DNA from: an uncultured Collinsella sp. | GTDB taxonomy: Bacteria > Actinomycetota > Coriobacteriia > Coriobacteriales > Coriobacteriaceae | Length of the DNA: 9,720 nt | NCBI GenBank assembly: GCA_900549185.1 | Contig: URNM01000074.1 | Coordinates: forward strand, 1-9,720 | Direction: 5' to 3' | In this document: positions 1-6,357 of the stretch, piece after piece | Layout of the letters: the number at the start of each line of letters is the position of its first letter | Position numbering within the stretch: position 1 is the first letter of the stretch | Notes under the pieces: model-generated | The model's database searches: none | Told to the model about the DNA's origin: nothing | The model's input: the letters and a program-made list of their open reading frames with translations, nothing else | Translations under genes and position numbers: made by a program

Positions 1-392
1 AGGTGCGTCGTGCGATCGACACGCTGCGCGCGGGCCACGGCATCGACTACGCGCGCGGCAAAAAGAGCAAGCGCTTGGATTTGGATCACACGCTCGTGGG
101 CTATGAGCTCACGGCGGGGGAGCGCCCGGACCATTTGGTGCTCATGCTCGACACCCATGCCGACAACGAGGGCTCCATGCGTCCGGAAATTTTGCTTTCT
201 GCTGCTGATGTTTTGTTGCAGGGCTTGACCCCGGGCGTGGATGCACCTATTGTTTCCACCGGTATGCAAGACCTCGTGACCATCTGCTCCTACGATGTCG
301 AGCGTCAGAATCAAGCATGCGAGGACGACGAGGGCCGACTCGTCAGCCCCATACCTGTGCGAACTTGTGGATTTGCTCCACATACTCGTTGA
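1..392 (+). CDS. DUF2344 / TIGR03936 radical-SAM-associated protein, C-terminal part
   Basis: This is the 3' end of a gene that begins before the window; the frame is open from the first bases and stops at TGA 390-392. About 129 residues are visible. The stretch of basic residues (ARGKKSKRLDLD), followed by a hydrophobic strand and GSMRPEILL, resembles the C-terminus of the DUF2344/TIGR03936 family. Members are usually encoded beside a radical SAM protein and upstream of rplU, often with an RNase E/G gene between; none is present here. The molecular function of the family is not settled. The last 25 or so residues look unconserved, and their codons carry a hairpin and the -35 element of the rplU promoter candidate. 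Assignment rests on remembered family pattern plus position. Confidence 0.7.
   Translation, partial: VRRAIDTLRAGHGIDYARGKKSKRLDLDHTLVGYELTAGERPDHLVLMLDTHADNEGSMRPEILLSAADVLLQGLTPGVDAPIVSTGMQDLVTICSYDVERQNQACEDDEGRLVSPIPVRTCGFAPHTR
366..382. promoter_or_regulatory. Perfect 6-bp dyad upstream of the rplU promoter
   Basis: TGTGGA at 366-371 and TCCACA at 377-382 form a perfect inverted repeat around the 5-nt spacer TTTGC, inside the last codons of the DUF2344 gene. No U-run follows, so it is not a standard terminator. It ends 6 nt before the proposed -35 box, where an activator site or RNA processing hairpin could lie. It could equally be chance within coding sequence. Confidence 0.25.
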
Positions 393-417
393 CGGGGGTA
401 TTTTCGCCTGCTACTAT
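389..417 (+). promoter_or_regulatory. Promoter candidate for rplU-rpmA
   Basis: TTGACG at 389-394 (five of six to the sigma-70 -35 consensus) is followed after 17 bp by TACTAT at 412-417 (four of six to the -10, fitting TANNNT). Transcription would start near 424, giving a leader of about 36 nt before the rplU ATG. The -35 box overlaps the TGA of the preceding gene, so the ribosomal protein cluster can be expressed independently of it. Confidence 0.6.
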
Positions 418-459
418 ATTCGGCTGTTGCACTAACTGATGCATGAAGGGCAAGTAAAC

Positions 460-834
460 ATGTACGCAATCGTTAACACGGGCGGCAAGCAGTACAAGGT
501 CGCCACCGACGATGTCATCACCGTCGAGAAGATCGAGGGCAATGAGGGCGACAAGGTCACCCTGCCGGTCATCTTCCTCAACGATGGTAAGAAGATCGTC
601 ACCGATCCCGACAAGCTGGCCAAGGCCAAGGTTACCGCTCAGATCGTTGAGCAGTTCAAGGGCGAGAAGCAGCTGGTCTTCAAGTTCCACAAGCGCAAGC
701 GCTATCGTCGTCTGAAGGGTCACCGTCAGCAGCTCACCAAGCTGAAGATCGTGAAGGTTCAGGCTACCTCCCGCGCCAAGAAGGCTGTCAAGGCAGAGGC
801 TGAGGCTGTTGCCGAGGCTCCCGTCGCCGAGTAG
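460..834 (+). CDS. rplU: 50S ribosomal protein L21
   Basis: L21 binds 23S rRNA in the large subunit. The protein (124 residues) opens with MYAIVNTGGKQYKV, the hallmark L21 N-terminus, and carries the basic signature FKFHKRKRYRRLKGHRQ at residues 75-91. The start at 460 is chosen over an in-frame ATG at 439 because GAAGGG at 445-450 sits 9 nt before it and because family members begin exactly here. Most L21 proteins end near residue 103; this one has about 20 extra residues rich in Lys, Ala, Glu and Val. It leads the ribosomal protein pair with rpmA, 33 nt downstream, and probably uses the promoter at 389-417. Confidence 0.97.
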   Translation: MYAIVNTGGKQYKVATDDVITVEKIEGNEGDKVTLPVIFLNDGKKIVTDPDKLAKAKVTAQIVEQFKGEKQLVFKFHKRKRYRRLKGHRQQLTKLKIVKVQATSRAKKAVKAEAEAVAEAPVAE

Positions 835-867
835 ATTACACTCGTAACGAAAGAGTAGGTATACACA

Positions 868-1125
868 ATGGCACACAAAAAAGGACTCGGTTCCTCCCGT
901 AATGGCCGTGACTCCCGCGGTCAGCGCCTTGGCACGAAGCGCTATGCCGGCCAGACGGTAACCACGGGCACGATTCTCGTCCGTCAGCACGGCACGCACA
1001 TCCACCCGGGTGAGAACGTTGGCCGTGGCAAGGACGACACGCTGTTCGCGCTGGTCGACGGTACCGTTGAGTTCCACAAGGGTATCAAGCACAGGGTCAG
1101 CGTACGCCCGCTCGCGAACGCGTAA
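868..1125 (+). CDS. rpmA: 50S ribosomal protein L27
   Basis: L27 reaches with its N-terminus into the peptidyl transferase centre. The 85-residue protein begins MAHKKGLGSSRNGRDS, close to the family norm, and contains the conserved core RQHGTHIHPGENVGRGKDDTLF. There is no extension before AHKKG and no Prp (YsxB) protease gene between rplU and rpmA, so the Firmicutes-style N-terminal cleavage of L27 is not expected here. A modest ribosome binding site (TAGG around 856-859) lies 8 nt upstream. The gene follows rplU by 33 nt and is followed by an intrinsic terminator-like hairpin. Confidence 0.97.
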   Translation: MAHKKGLGSSRNGRDSRGQRLGTKRYAGQTVTTGTILVRQHGTHIHPGENVGRGKDDTLFALVDGTVEFHKGIKHRVSVRPLANA

Positions 1126-1150
1126 TTCACCCTTCATAGAGCACATATGT

Positions 1151-1193
1151 GGGAGGCACTTGAGTTTTAGGATTCAAGGGTCTCCCTCTTTTT
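1151..1193 (+). terminator. Intrinsic terminator or attenuator between rpmA and obgE
   Basis: Bases 1151-1164 pair with 1173-1186 in a stem of 14 positions, interrupted only by an A1158/G1179 mismatch and including two G-U pairs. The loop is 8 nt (1165-1172), and the tract TCTTTTT follows at 1187-1193. It has the form of a Rho-independent terminator for rplU-rpmA mRNA. The obgE Shine-Dalgarno starts only 3 nt after the U-run, so no promoter fits between them. obgE must be reached by readthrough, by regulated antitermination, or from a promoter overlapping the hairpin (a weak -10-like TAGGAT lies at 1168-1173). Confidence 0.8.
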
Positions 1194-1195
1194 GT

Positions 1196-1201
1196 AGGAG
1201 G
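1196..1201 (+). promoter_or_regulatory. Strong Shine-Dalgarno deciding the obgE TTG start
   Basis: AGGAGG at 1196-1201 lies 8 nt before TTG 1210. It fixes the otherwise weak start codon. The same bases can pair with the 3' arm of the upstream hairpin: 1197-1202 with 1180-1185, six pairs including one G-U. Confidence 0.85.
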
Positions 1202-1209
1202 CGATTCTG

Positions 1210-2676
1210 TTGTCACAGTTCACCGATATCAGCCGCATTAACGTGTGCGGCGGCGACGGCGGAGCCGGATGCATGTCGTTTAGGCGCGAGGCATTTGTCC
1301 CCAAGGGCGGCCCCGATGGCGGCGACGGCGGTCGTGGCGGCAATGTCGTCATCCAGGCCGATGCTCAGCTGTCTTCGCTGATCGATTACCGCTTTAAGCA
1401 TCACTTCCGCGCCGAGCGCGGCACGCACGGGCAGGGTGCCCGTCGTAACGGTAAGAGCGGCGAGGACCTGATTCTCAAGGTCCCTATGGGTACCGTGGTG
1501 CGCGAGCTCGATCCCGAGACGCAGACCCCGATGTTCGAGATTGCCGATCTGGTGCACGATGGCGAGCGCGTTGTCGTGGCTCCTGGTGGCGCCGGTGGTC
1601 TGGGCAATACCCACTTTGTGACGTCGGTGCGCCGCGCGCCAGCGTTCGCCCAGCTGGGCGAGCCGGCCGAGGAGCACTGGATTGAGCTCGAGATGAAGCT
1701 TATGGCCGATGCCGCGCTTGTGGGCTTTCCCTCGGTGGGTAAGTCATCGCTCATTGCGCGCATGAGTGCCGCCCGCCCCAAGATTGCCGACTACCCGTTT
1801 ACCACGCTCGTGCCGAACCTCGGCATGGTGCGTGCCGGCGAATATTCTTACGTCGTTGCCGACGTCCCCGGTCTTATTGAGGGCGCGAGCGAGGGCAAGG
1901 GCCTGGGCCATCAGTTCCTGCGCCACATTGAGCGTACGGCACTCATCATGCACGTCGTTGACATGACGGGTGGTTTTGAGGATCGCGATCCGGTCGAGGA
2001 CTATCGCATCATCAACCGTGAGCTCGAGCAGTATGGCGCCGAGCTTTCGGAGCGTCCGCAGATCGTCGTTGCCAACAAGTGCGATGCGCCGGGCACGGCC
2101 GACAAGATTGCCGACCTTAAGCGTGCGGCGCTCGACGATGGCCATATGTTCTTTGCCGTGTCTGCTGTTACGGGCGCCGGCCTCAACACGCTGCTGCTTG
2201 CCGTGGGCGAGCAGGTGGCTAAGCTTCGCGCCGAGCTGGCGGTTGCTGATGAGCCGGTCGATCTGCGCGACGAGGAGTGGGAGCGCCGCCGTCTGCAGCG
2301 CGAGAAGCGTTTCCGTATTGTCCAGGAAGAGCCCGGTGCCTTCCGCGTGGTCGGTCGTGCCATCGAGCGCATGGTCATTCAGACCGACTGGGAAAACGAG
2401 GAAGCCGTCATTTACCTGCAGCATAAGTTTGCGCGTATGGGTGTTGACGACGCGCTCGAGAAGGCCGGTTGCCGTGCGGGCGACGAGGTCCGCATTTGCC
2501 AGCGCGCCTTTGACTTTGAGGGCGCCGAGGACTTCTCGGAGTACGAGGAGCTCGAGGATGCTGGCGAGGACGTTGCCGTTGAAGCCATTGACGTGGCCGA
2601 TGCTGTGGATGAGAGCGTCGAGGTTGTCGATGCGGCGGATGCCGCGGGCGATACCGAGACCTCGGAGGGCGAGTAA
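1210..2676 (+). CDS. obgE: GTPase Obg, 50S assembly factor
   Basis: Obg is a slow GTPase that binds immature 50S particles and links ribosome assembly to growth and stress signals. The 488-residue protein has all three domains. The glycine-rich Obg fold at about residues 1-157 includes SFRREAFVPKGGPDGGDGG. The G domain shows G1 GFPSVGKS (172-179), G2 FTT (197-199), G3 DVPG (218-221), G4 NKCD (289-292) and G5 SAVTG (318-322). A C-terminal OCT domain spans about 368-437. It ends with an acidic Glu/Asp/Ala/Val tail of about 50 residues. Translation starts at TTG 1210, set by the SD at 1196-1201. nadD follows after 3 nt. A terminator-like hairpin precedes it, so its expression may be controlled separately from rplU-rpmA. 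Confidence 0.97.
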   Translation: MSQFTDISRINVCGGDGGAGCMSFRREAFVPKGGPDGGDGGRGGNVVIQADAQLSSLIDYRFKHHFRAERGTHGQGARRNGKSGEDLILKVPMGTVVRELDPETQTPMFEIADLVHDGERVVVAPGGAGGLGNTHFVTSVRRAPAFAQLGEPAEEHWIELEMKLMADAALVGFPSVGKSSLIARMSAARPKIADYPFTTLVPNLGMVRAGEYSYVVADVPGLIEGASEGKGLGHQFLRHIERTALIMHVVDMTGGFEDRDPVEDYRIINRELEQYGAELSERPQIVVANKCDAPGTADKIADLKRAALDDGHMFFAVSAVTGAGLNTLLLAVGEQVAKLRAELAVADEPVDLRDEEWERRRLQREKRFRIVQEEPGAFRVVGRAIERMVIQTDWENEEAVIYLQHKFARMGVDDALEKAGCRAGDEVRICQRAFDFEGAEDFSEYEELEDAGEDVAVEAIDVADAVDESVEVVDAADAAGDTETSEGE

Positions 2677-2679
2677 GCC

Positions 2680-3357
2680 ATGTCGCTGCGCGGTGGAATC
2701 GGTCTGCCCGAGCTTCCTCTAGAGGACGGGCAGGAGTTTAGGCTCGGCATTATGGGCGGCACCTTTGATCCCATCCATTACGGGCACCTGGTGACCGCCG
2801 AGCAGGCGCGTGAGTCCCTCGACTTGGACGCTGTGCTCTTTATGCCGGCTGGCTCTCCTGCCTTTAAGCTTGACAAGCCGGTGACGCCTGCTGAGGACCG
2901 TTATGCCATGACGGTCCTCGCCACCGCCGCGAACCCGGCCTTTTTGGCGAGCCGGTTCGAGATCGACCGTCCGGGCGTAACCTATACGGCTGATACGCTT
3001 CATGCCCTTCGCGACTTTTACCCGCCGCAGGTAAAGCTCTACTTTATTACGGGCGCCGACGCGATTATCGATATTGTGACCTGGCATGATGCCGAACGAA
3101 TCGCTGAGCTTGCTACCTTTATTGCGGCGACGCGACCGGGCTTTGATATCGATACGGCGCGTGCCCGAATCAAAGAGTCGGGGCTGCCGTTCGACGTGCG
3201 CTATATTCAGATTCCAGCGCTGGCGATCAGCTCGACGAACATTCGTAAGCGAGTTGCCCGCGGCATGAGCGTGCGCTATCTTACGAGCGAGTCCGTGCTC
3301 GGCTACATTCGCAAACGCAGGCTATATGCCGATTTGGGCCAAGAAGATTTTGAGTGA
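2680..3357 (+). CDS. nadD: Nicotinate-nucleotide adenylyltransferase
   Basis: NadD transfers AMP from ATP to nicotinate mononucleotide, giving deamido-NAD in the cytoplasmic NAD pathway. The 225-residue protein shows the nucleotidyltransferase motif GGTFDPIHYGH at residues 26-36 (HxGH-type ATP site) and the C-terminal ISSTNIRKR motif at 183-191. About 20 residues precede the conserved core; this extension is kept because no ATG, GTG or TTG lies between 2680 and the core, and GGAGGG at 2664-2669 serves ATG 2680. The gap to obgE is 3 nt, suggesting translational coupling. The order nadD–yqeK–rsfS is common in bacteria. Confidence 0.95.
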   Translation: MSLRGGIGLPELPLEDGQEFRLGIMGGTFDPIHYGHLVTAEQARESLDLDAVLFMPAGSPAFKLDKPVTPAEDRYAMTVLATAANPAFLASRFEIDRPGVTYTADTLHALRDFYPPQVKLYFITGADAIIDIVTWHDAERIAELATFIAATRPGFDIDTARARIKESGLPFDVRYIQIPALAISSTNIRKRVARGMSVRYLTSESVLGYIRKRRLYADLGQEDFE

Positions 3358-3369
3358 TGGGGGTCTACG

Positions 3370-3978
3370 TTGTCGGTAGAGGATCAGTTTGAGGGCGATG
3401 AGCGCGCGCTGCTCAAGCGCATTCAAGAGCTGCTCGATGTTCGCATGAAGGATAAGCGCAAGCGCTATGTGCATTCGCTAGGTGTTGCCGAGACCGCACT
3501 TCATCTGGCCGAGGTCTACGGCGTTGACCGCTTTGATGCCGCTGCCGCCGGCCTGATCCATGACTGGGACAAAGTACTCTCCGACGACGAGCTGGTCACG
3601 CGCGCTCTGCATTACGGCATTAAGATTGCCGGCTCTCCTTCCGCCGCGACGCCGCTTTTGCATGGCCCTGTTGCCGCCTATGAGCTTCCGCAACTTTTCC
3701 CCGAGTTGTCGCCGGCCGTTTTCCAGGCTGTCGACCGTCACACCGTGGGTGCCTGCGACATGACGCCGCTCGATATGGTGGTCTTTGTGGCCGATGCCAT
3801 CGAGCCCAACCGCCACGGCGACTATGCGCATGCGCTGCGCAAGATGGTGGGGGAGTCGACGCTCGATGAGTTGTTCTTCTCCTGTTTTGCGCAGGGTCTG
3901 GTCTATGTGATCCAGTCCGGGCGCTATCTTTATCCCACGGCTATTACGATTTACAACCATTACGCCCAGCTGCGCTAG
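3370..3978 (+). CDS. yqeK: YqeK family HD-domain phosphohydrolase (Ap4A hydrolase family)
   Basis: YqeK proteins are metal-dependent HD-superfamily enzymes; characterised members split diadenosine tetraphosphate symmetrically. The likely metal ligands are all present in this 202-residue protein: H35 (VHSLGVAE), H64-D65 (GLIHDWDK), H98 (LLHGPVAA), H124 (VDRHTVG) and D142 (VADAIEPNR). The start is TTG 3370, with a G-run at 3359-3363 as a weak ribosome binding site; no better start lies nearby upstream, since nadD ends 12 nt before. The position between nadD and rsfS is the classic one and strongly supports the name. Catalysis is inferred from the family. Confidence 0.92.
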   Translation: MSVEDQFEGDERALLKRIQELLDVRMKDKRKRYVHSLGVAETALHLAEVYGVDRFDAAAAGLIHDWDKVLSDDELVTRALHYGIKIAGSPSAATPLLHGPVAAYELPQLFPELSPAVFQAVDRHTVGACDMTPLDMVVFVADAIEPNRHGDYAHALRKMVGESTLDELFFSCFAQGLVYVIQSGRYLYPTAITIYNHYAQLR

Positions 3979-4005
3979 CTCGGGCTGTCTAGAAAGAGGT
4001 ATTCC

Positions 4006-4461
4006 ATGGCCGACGAGACCATGACCGACGAGCAGATTCTTGAACATGTGGAGCACAAGAGCTTCGCTGCCACGTCCGACCGCACTGCCGCCTCGCTGTC
4101 CGCGAGCGGTGTCGCCGCCGAGGATGTCGCCCGCGCCGCCGCGCAGGCCGCCTATGACAAGAAGGGCGAGGACGTTCAGGTGCTCGACCTGACCGAGCTT
4201 TCCGACGTATGCGACTACTTTGTGCTTGCCACCGGTACCAACAACCGCCAGGTCGATTCTATCGTCGACGAGATCGAGGAGAAGGTCGCCGAGGCTTGCG
4301 GCGAGCACCCGTTCTCCATCGAGGGTCGCGAGCAGAAGACCTGGATGCTCATGGACTATGGTTCGGTTGTCGTCCACGTCTTCACTCCCGAAGCCCGCGA
4401 CTTCTACCGCCTCGAGAAACTCTGGGGAGACGCCCCCCAGCTCCCCCTCAACCTCCTCTAG
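4006..4461 (+). CDS. rsfS: Ribosome silencing factor RsfS
   Basis: RsfS binds L14 on the 50S subunit and blocks joining with 30S, lowering translation in stationary phase or starvation. The conserved core covers about residues 44-143: VLDLTELSDVCDYFVLATG, then EGREQKTWMLMDYG, VVHVF (122-126) and FYRLEKLW (133-140). The ATG at 4006 follows AAAGAGG (3993-3999) by 6 nt. The 151-residue length exceeds the usual 105-125 because of a roughly 43-residue acidic and Ala/Ser-rich N-terminal extension that I do not recognise. It closes the forward cluster; a terminator follows within 42 nt of its stop. Confidence 0.96.
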   Translation: MADETMTDEQILEHVEHKSFAATSDRTAASLSASGVAAEDVARAAAQAAYDKKGEDVQVLDLTELSDVCDYFVLATGTNNRQVDSIVDEIEEKVAEACGEHPFSIEGREQKTWMLMDYGSVVVHVFTPEARDFYRLEKLWGDAPQLPLNLL

Positions 4462-4489
4462 TAGCTCATTTAAGACGGGGTTTAGCTAC
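4461..4489. repeat. Inverted repeat just after rsfS
   Basis: GTAGCT (4461-4466) and AGCTAC (4484-4489) are perfect reverse complements around a 17-nt loop, beginning on the last base of the rsfS stop codon. No U-run follows. It could be a 3'-end RNA fold or chance; the main terminator lies just downstream. Confidence 0.3.
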
Positions 4490-4502
4490 CCTCACGCATA
4501 TC

Positions 4503-4545
4503 GCCGGGCAGTTGCGATTTTCCGCACCTGCCCGGCTTTCTTTTT
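4503..4545 (+). terminator. Strong intrinsic terminator of the rplU-rsfS cluster
   Basis: GCCGGGCAG (4503-4511) pairs perfectly with CTGCCCGGC (4528-4536). After one mismatch, four more pairs (4513-4516 with 4523-4526) close a 6-nt loop. TTTCTTTTT follows at 4537-4545. It ends rightward transcription 13 nt before the convergent dinB stop codon. On the reverse strand the stem also exists but the following bases are not T-rich, so it should be weak for dinB. Confidence 0.92.
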
Positions 4546-4557
4546 GCCAAAAGGCGG

Positions 4558-5811
4558 TTAATCGTTGAAGCGGGATTGGCGGCCGAAGGATAGGGCGGTG
4601 TCGCCGAACTTGTCTCGGACGGCGTCGATAGCGACTGAGAGGTCGCGACGGTCGCTCGATTGGGCCCCGCGGTCGTCGACTTCGCAGAACAGGTCAGTCT
4701 GGATGCCGCCCTGATGGTCAAAGTCGCTCATGCCGATGCCTGCTAAGCGAACGTGCATTCCTTCCTGCCAGATGTTGTCGAGCAGTTCGAGTGCAACCGC
4801 CACGAAGATGTTCTCGTCGTCGGTCGGATGAGGCAGCCGGCGCTGTGCCGTACGCCCGCTGCCATACGAATACTTAAGCTTGAGCGTCACCGTGGCGCCT
4901 GTTAGTCCCTGACGGCGCAGACGGCGTCCCACTGACTCGCCCAGCAGCGCAATCGCCGCCTCAATATCCCCACGCTCAGTCAAATCTTTAGCAAAGGTGC
5001 GCTCGTTGCTTACCGATTTAACCTCGCGTTCCTCGTCCAGGCTCGTGACCTCGGAAGCCTCGAGTCCCAGCGCACGCTGGCGCATGCGTTCGCCGTTGAC
5101 GCCAAAAATAGAGGCCAAGGTGGATTCCGGTGCACGTGATAGCTCTCCGAGGGTGTAGATGCGCATGCGGCGCAGTCGCTCCTCGGCCGAGCGCCCGATG
5201 CCGCTCATGGCAGATACCGGCAGTGCGGCCAAAAAGCGCTGCTCGGTTCCGGGGCGCACGATGGTCAGCCCAAACGGCTTATCCCGCTCGCTTGCGATCT
5301 TTGCGACCGTCTTGTTGCAGCCCACGCCAATGGAGCACGTCACTCCCAGCGCTGCCACGCGGTCGCTTATACGCCGCGCAACCAGTAGCGGGTCTTCGGG
5401 CGCAAAGCGACCCGGTGTGATATCGATAAAGGCTTCGTCGATGGATACGCGCTCAACGCGCGGGGTCTCGTCGGCGAGAATCGCCATGACCTGCGCGCTC
5501 ACCTCGCGGTAGCGATCAAAGTGCCCATGCGTCCAAATGGCTTGCGGACACAAGCGCCGCGCCTCGGCCGAGGCCATGGCGGAGTGCACGCCAAAGCGAC
5601 GTGCCTCATACGAACACGTGGACACGACGCCACGCGAATCGGCGTCTCCGCCCACGATGAGCGGCTTTCCTCGCCATTCGGGATGATCGAGCATTTCCAC
5701 GCTCGCAAAAAACGCATCAAGGTCCATGAGGCCAACCGCCGGACCCGTCCAGGGAGGCGGCGTGACGCCCATGGCATCCTCATAACCGTATGTATGTTCG
5801 CGTCTTTCCAT
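4558..5811 (-). CDS. dinB: DNA polymerase IV (Y-family translesion polymerase)
   Basis: Pol IV copies past damaged template bases with low fidelity. The 417-residue protein carries the metal-binding MDLDAFFASVE (D30, with F35 at the steric-gate position) and SIDEAFID (123-130, D125 and E126). A helix-hairpin-helix segment (SAMSGIGRSAEERL) follows, then a little-finger domain. QTDLF at residues 371-375 matches the QxxLF beta-clamp binding motif, and about 42 residues follow it. The start ATG 5811 leaves about 28 residues before the catalytic core, longer than usual; M14 (ATG 5772) is an alternative. It is the only reverse-strand gene, convergent with rsfS and divergent from rpsP. A -10-like element places the likely transcript start at or near the start codon. 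Confidence 0.96.
   Translation of the reverse strand: MERREHTYGYEDAMGVTPPPWTGPAVGLMDLDAFFASVEMLDHPEWRGKPLIVGGDADSRGVVSTCSYEARRFGVHSAMASAEARRLCPQAIWTHGHFDRYREVSAQVMAILADETPRVERVSIDEAFIDITPGRFAPEDPLLVARRISDRVAALGVTCSIGVGCNKTVAKIASERDKPFGLTIVRPGTEQRFLAALPVSAMSGIGRSAEERLRRMRIYTLGELSRAPESTLASIFGVNGERMRQRALGLEASEVTSLDEEREVKSVSNERTFAKDLTERGDIEAAIALLGESVGRRLRRQGLTGATVTLKLKYSYGSGRTAQRRLPHPTDDENIFVAVALELLDNIWQEGMHVRLAGIGMSDFDHQGGIQTDLFCEVDDRGAQSSDRRDLSVAIDAVRDKFGDTALSFGRQSRFND
5787..5800. promoter_or_regulatory. Imperfect SOS-box-like sequence at the dinB 5' end
   Basis: On the dinB strand this reads CGAACATACATACG. It resembles the CGAAC-N4-GTTCG LexA box of Gram-positive and actinobacterial genomes: one half is perfect and the other matches three of five bases. 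It covers codons 5-8 of dinB, close downstream of the proposed transcription start, where a repressor could act. The right half is weak, so this is only a candidate. Confidence 0.25.
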
Positions 5812-5817
5812 GTCATG

Positions 5818-5823
5818 AGTATA
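5818..5823 (-). promoter_or_regulatory. dinB -10 element, possible leaderless promoter
   Basis: On the reverse strand TATACT matches the -10 consensus at five of six positions. Its last base is 7 nt before the A of the dinB ATG, so the mRNA should begin at or next to the start codon. No Shine-Dalgarno precedes the ATG, which agrees with a leaderless message. No convincing -35 box is visible 16-19 bp upstream. Confidence 0.5.
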
Positions 5824-5855
5824 CCGCGCAGCTCATGTGGGGTGCGTGTATGTGC

Positions 5856-5883
5856 TTGCAAATCCCGAATTCTTGTCTAAGAT
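5856..5883 (+). promoter_or_regulatory. Upstream promoter candidate for the rpsP operon (P1)
   Basis: TTGCAA (5856-5861) is followed after 16 bp by TAAGAT (5878-5883), each matching four of six consensus bases. Transcription would start near 5890 and give a leader of about 120 nt. It lies in the 201-nt dinB-rpsP divergent region. Confidence 0.4.
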
Positions 5884-5927
5884 ATGGATTTGCCCTCGAC
5901 TACACCGAAGAAGTTGGTCTCACGGAC

Positions 5928-5956
5928 TTCACCTGCCCGCGTCGATGGCGTATTAT
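5928..5956 (+). promoter_or_regulatory. Main promoter candidate for the rpsP operon (P2)
   Basis: TTCACC (5928-5933, four of six) and TATTAT (5951-5956, five of six) are separated by 17 bp. The predicted start is near 5963, with a 50-nt leader before the rpsP TTG. This leader holds a small hairpin, GCAGC (5979-5983) with GCTGC (5989-5993) around a CTAAA loop, ending 6 nt before the ribosome binding site. Confidence 0.5.
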
Positions 5957-5999
5957 GTTCAACTGTTTGTTTGTAGTTGCAGCCTAAAGCTGCTTGGTT

Positions 6000-6006
6000 G
6001 GAGGAG
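6000..6006 (+). promoter_or_regulatory. Shine-Dalgarno deciding the rpsP TTG start
   Basis: GGAGGAG at 6000-6006 precedes TTG 6013; GGAGG itself ends 8 nt before it. The next codons read AVKIRLARHG, the conserved S16 start, so the further-upstream TTG at 5977 is not needed. Confidence 0.85.
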
Positions 6007-6012
6007 TTTCCT

Positions 6013-6354
6013 TTGGCAGTCAAGATTCGCCTTGCTCGTCACGGCGCTAAGAAGCGTCCGTACTACCGTGTCGTCGTCGCCGATTCCCGCGCCCCGCGTG
6101 ACGGTCGTATCATCGAGGAGGTTGGCCGCTACAACCCGATGACCGCCCCCAAGACCATCAACCTCGACCTCGAGAAGATCGCCGACTGGCAGTCCAAGGG
6201 CGCTCAGCTCACCGACGCCGTCGCCGCTCTGGTCAAGGCCGCCAACGAGGGCGAGAAGACCGAGACCGTCGTCAAGAAGTCCAAGAAGCAGCTCGCCAAA
6301 GAGGCCGAGGCCGCTAAGGCTGCCGCTGAGGCCGCTGAGGGCGCCGAGGAGTAA
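6013..6354 (+). CDS. rpsP: 30S ribosomal protein S16
   Basis: S16 stabilises 16S rRNA during 30S assembly. The N-terminus AVKIRLARHGAKKRPYYRVV, followed by DSRAPRDGRIIEEVGRYNP, is the standard S16 signature. The start is TTG 6013, set by GGAGGAG upstream. The core ends near residue 77; the 113-residue protein then carries a Lys/Glu/Ala-rich tail (about 82-113, with KKSKKQLAKEAEAAKAAAEA) of probable helical character. It is the first gene of the operon rpsP–khpA–rimM–trmD–lepB, with promoter candidates in the 201 nt separating it from dinB. The next gene starts 3 nt after its stop. Confidence 0.97.
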   Translation: MAVKIRLARHGAKKRPYYRVVVADSRAPRDGRIIEEVGRYNPMTAPKTINLDLEKIADWQSKGAQLTDAVAALVKAANEGEKTETVVKKSKKQLAKEAEAAKAAAEAAEGAEE

Positions 6355-6357
6355 ATC

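Noticed and set aside
439..459. Longer rplU start at ATG 439
   Set aside because: The Shine-Dalgarno lies inside this stretch, nothing purine-rich precedes 439, and L21 proteins begin at MYAIV.
343..1146. Long reverse-strand ORF of 267 residues over rplU and rpmA
   Set aside because: It lies fully antisense to two certain ribosomal protein genes; its Leu/Asp/Val-rich product matches no family and is explained by G/C-ending codons on the other strand.
1970..2722. Forward ORF of 250 residues in another frame of obgE
   Set aside because: Ser/Arg-rich low-complexity product, typical of an out-of-frame reading of GC-rich coding DNA.
3478..4377. Reverse-strand ORF of 299 residues over yqeK and rsfS
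   Set aside because: Antisense shadow of two genes with clear conserved motifs; no plausible domain or ribosome binding site.
5521..5880. Forward ORF across the dinB 5' end
   Set aside because: Mostly antisense to dinB; no ribosome binding site and no recognisable domain.
5812..6012. Riboswitch or small RNA in the dinB-rpsP gap
   Set aside because: Beyond promoter elements and a 5-bp hairpin (5979-5993), no conserved fold or terminator is visible.
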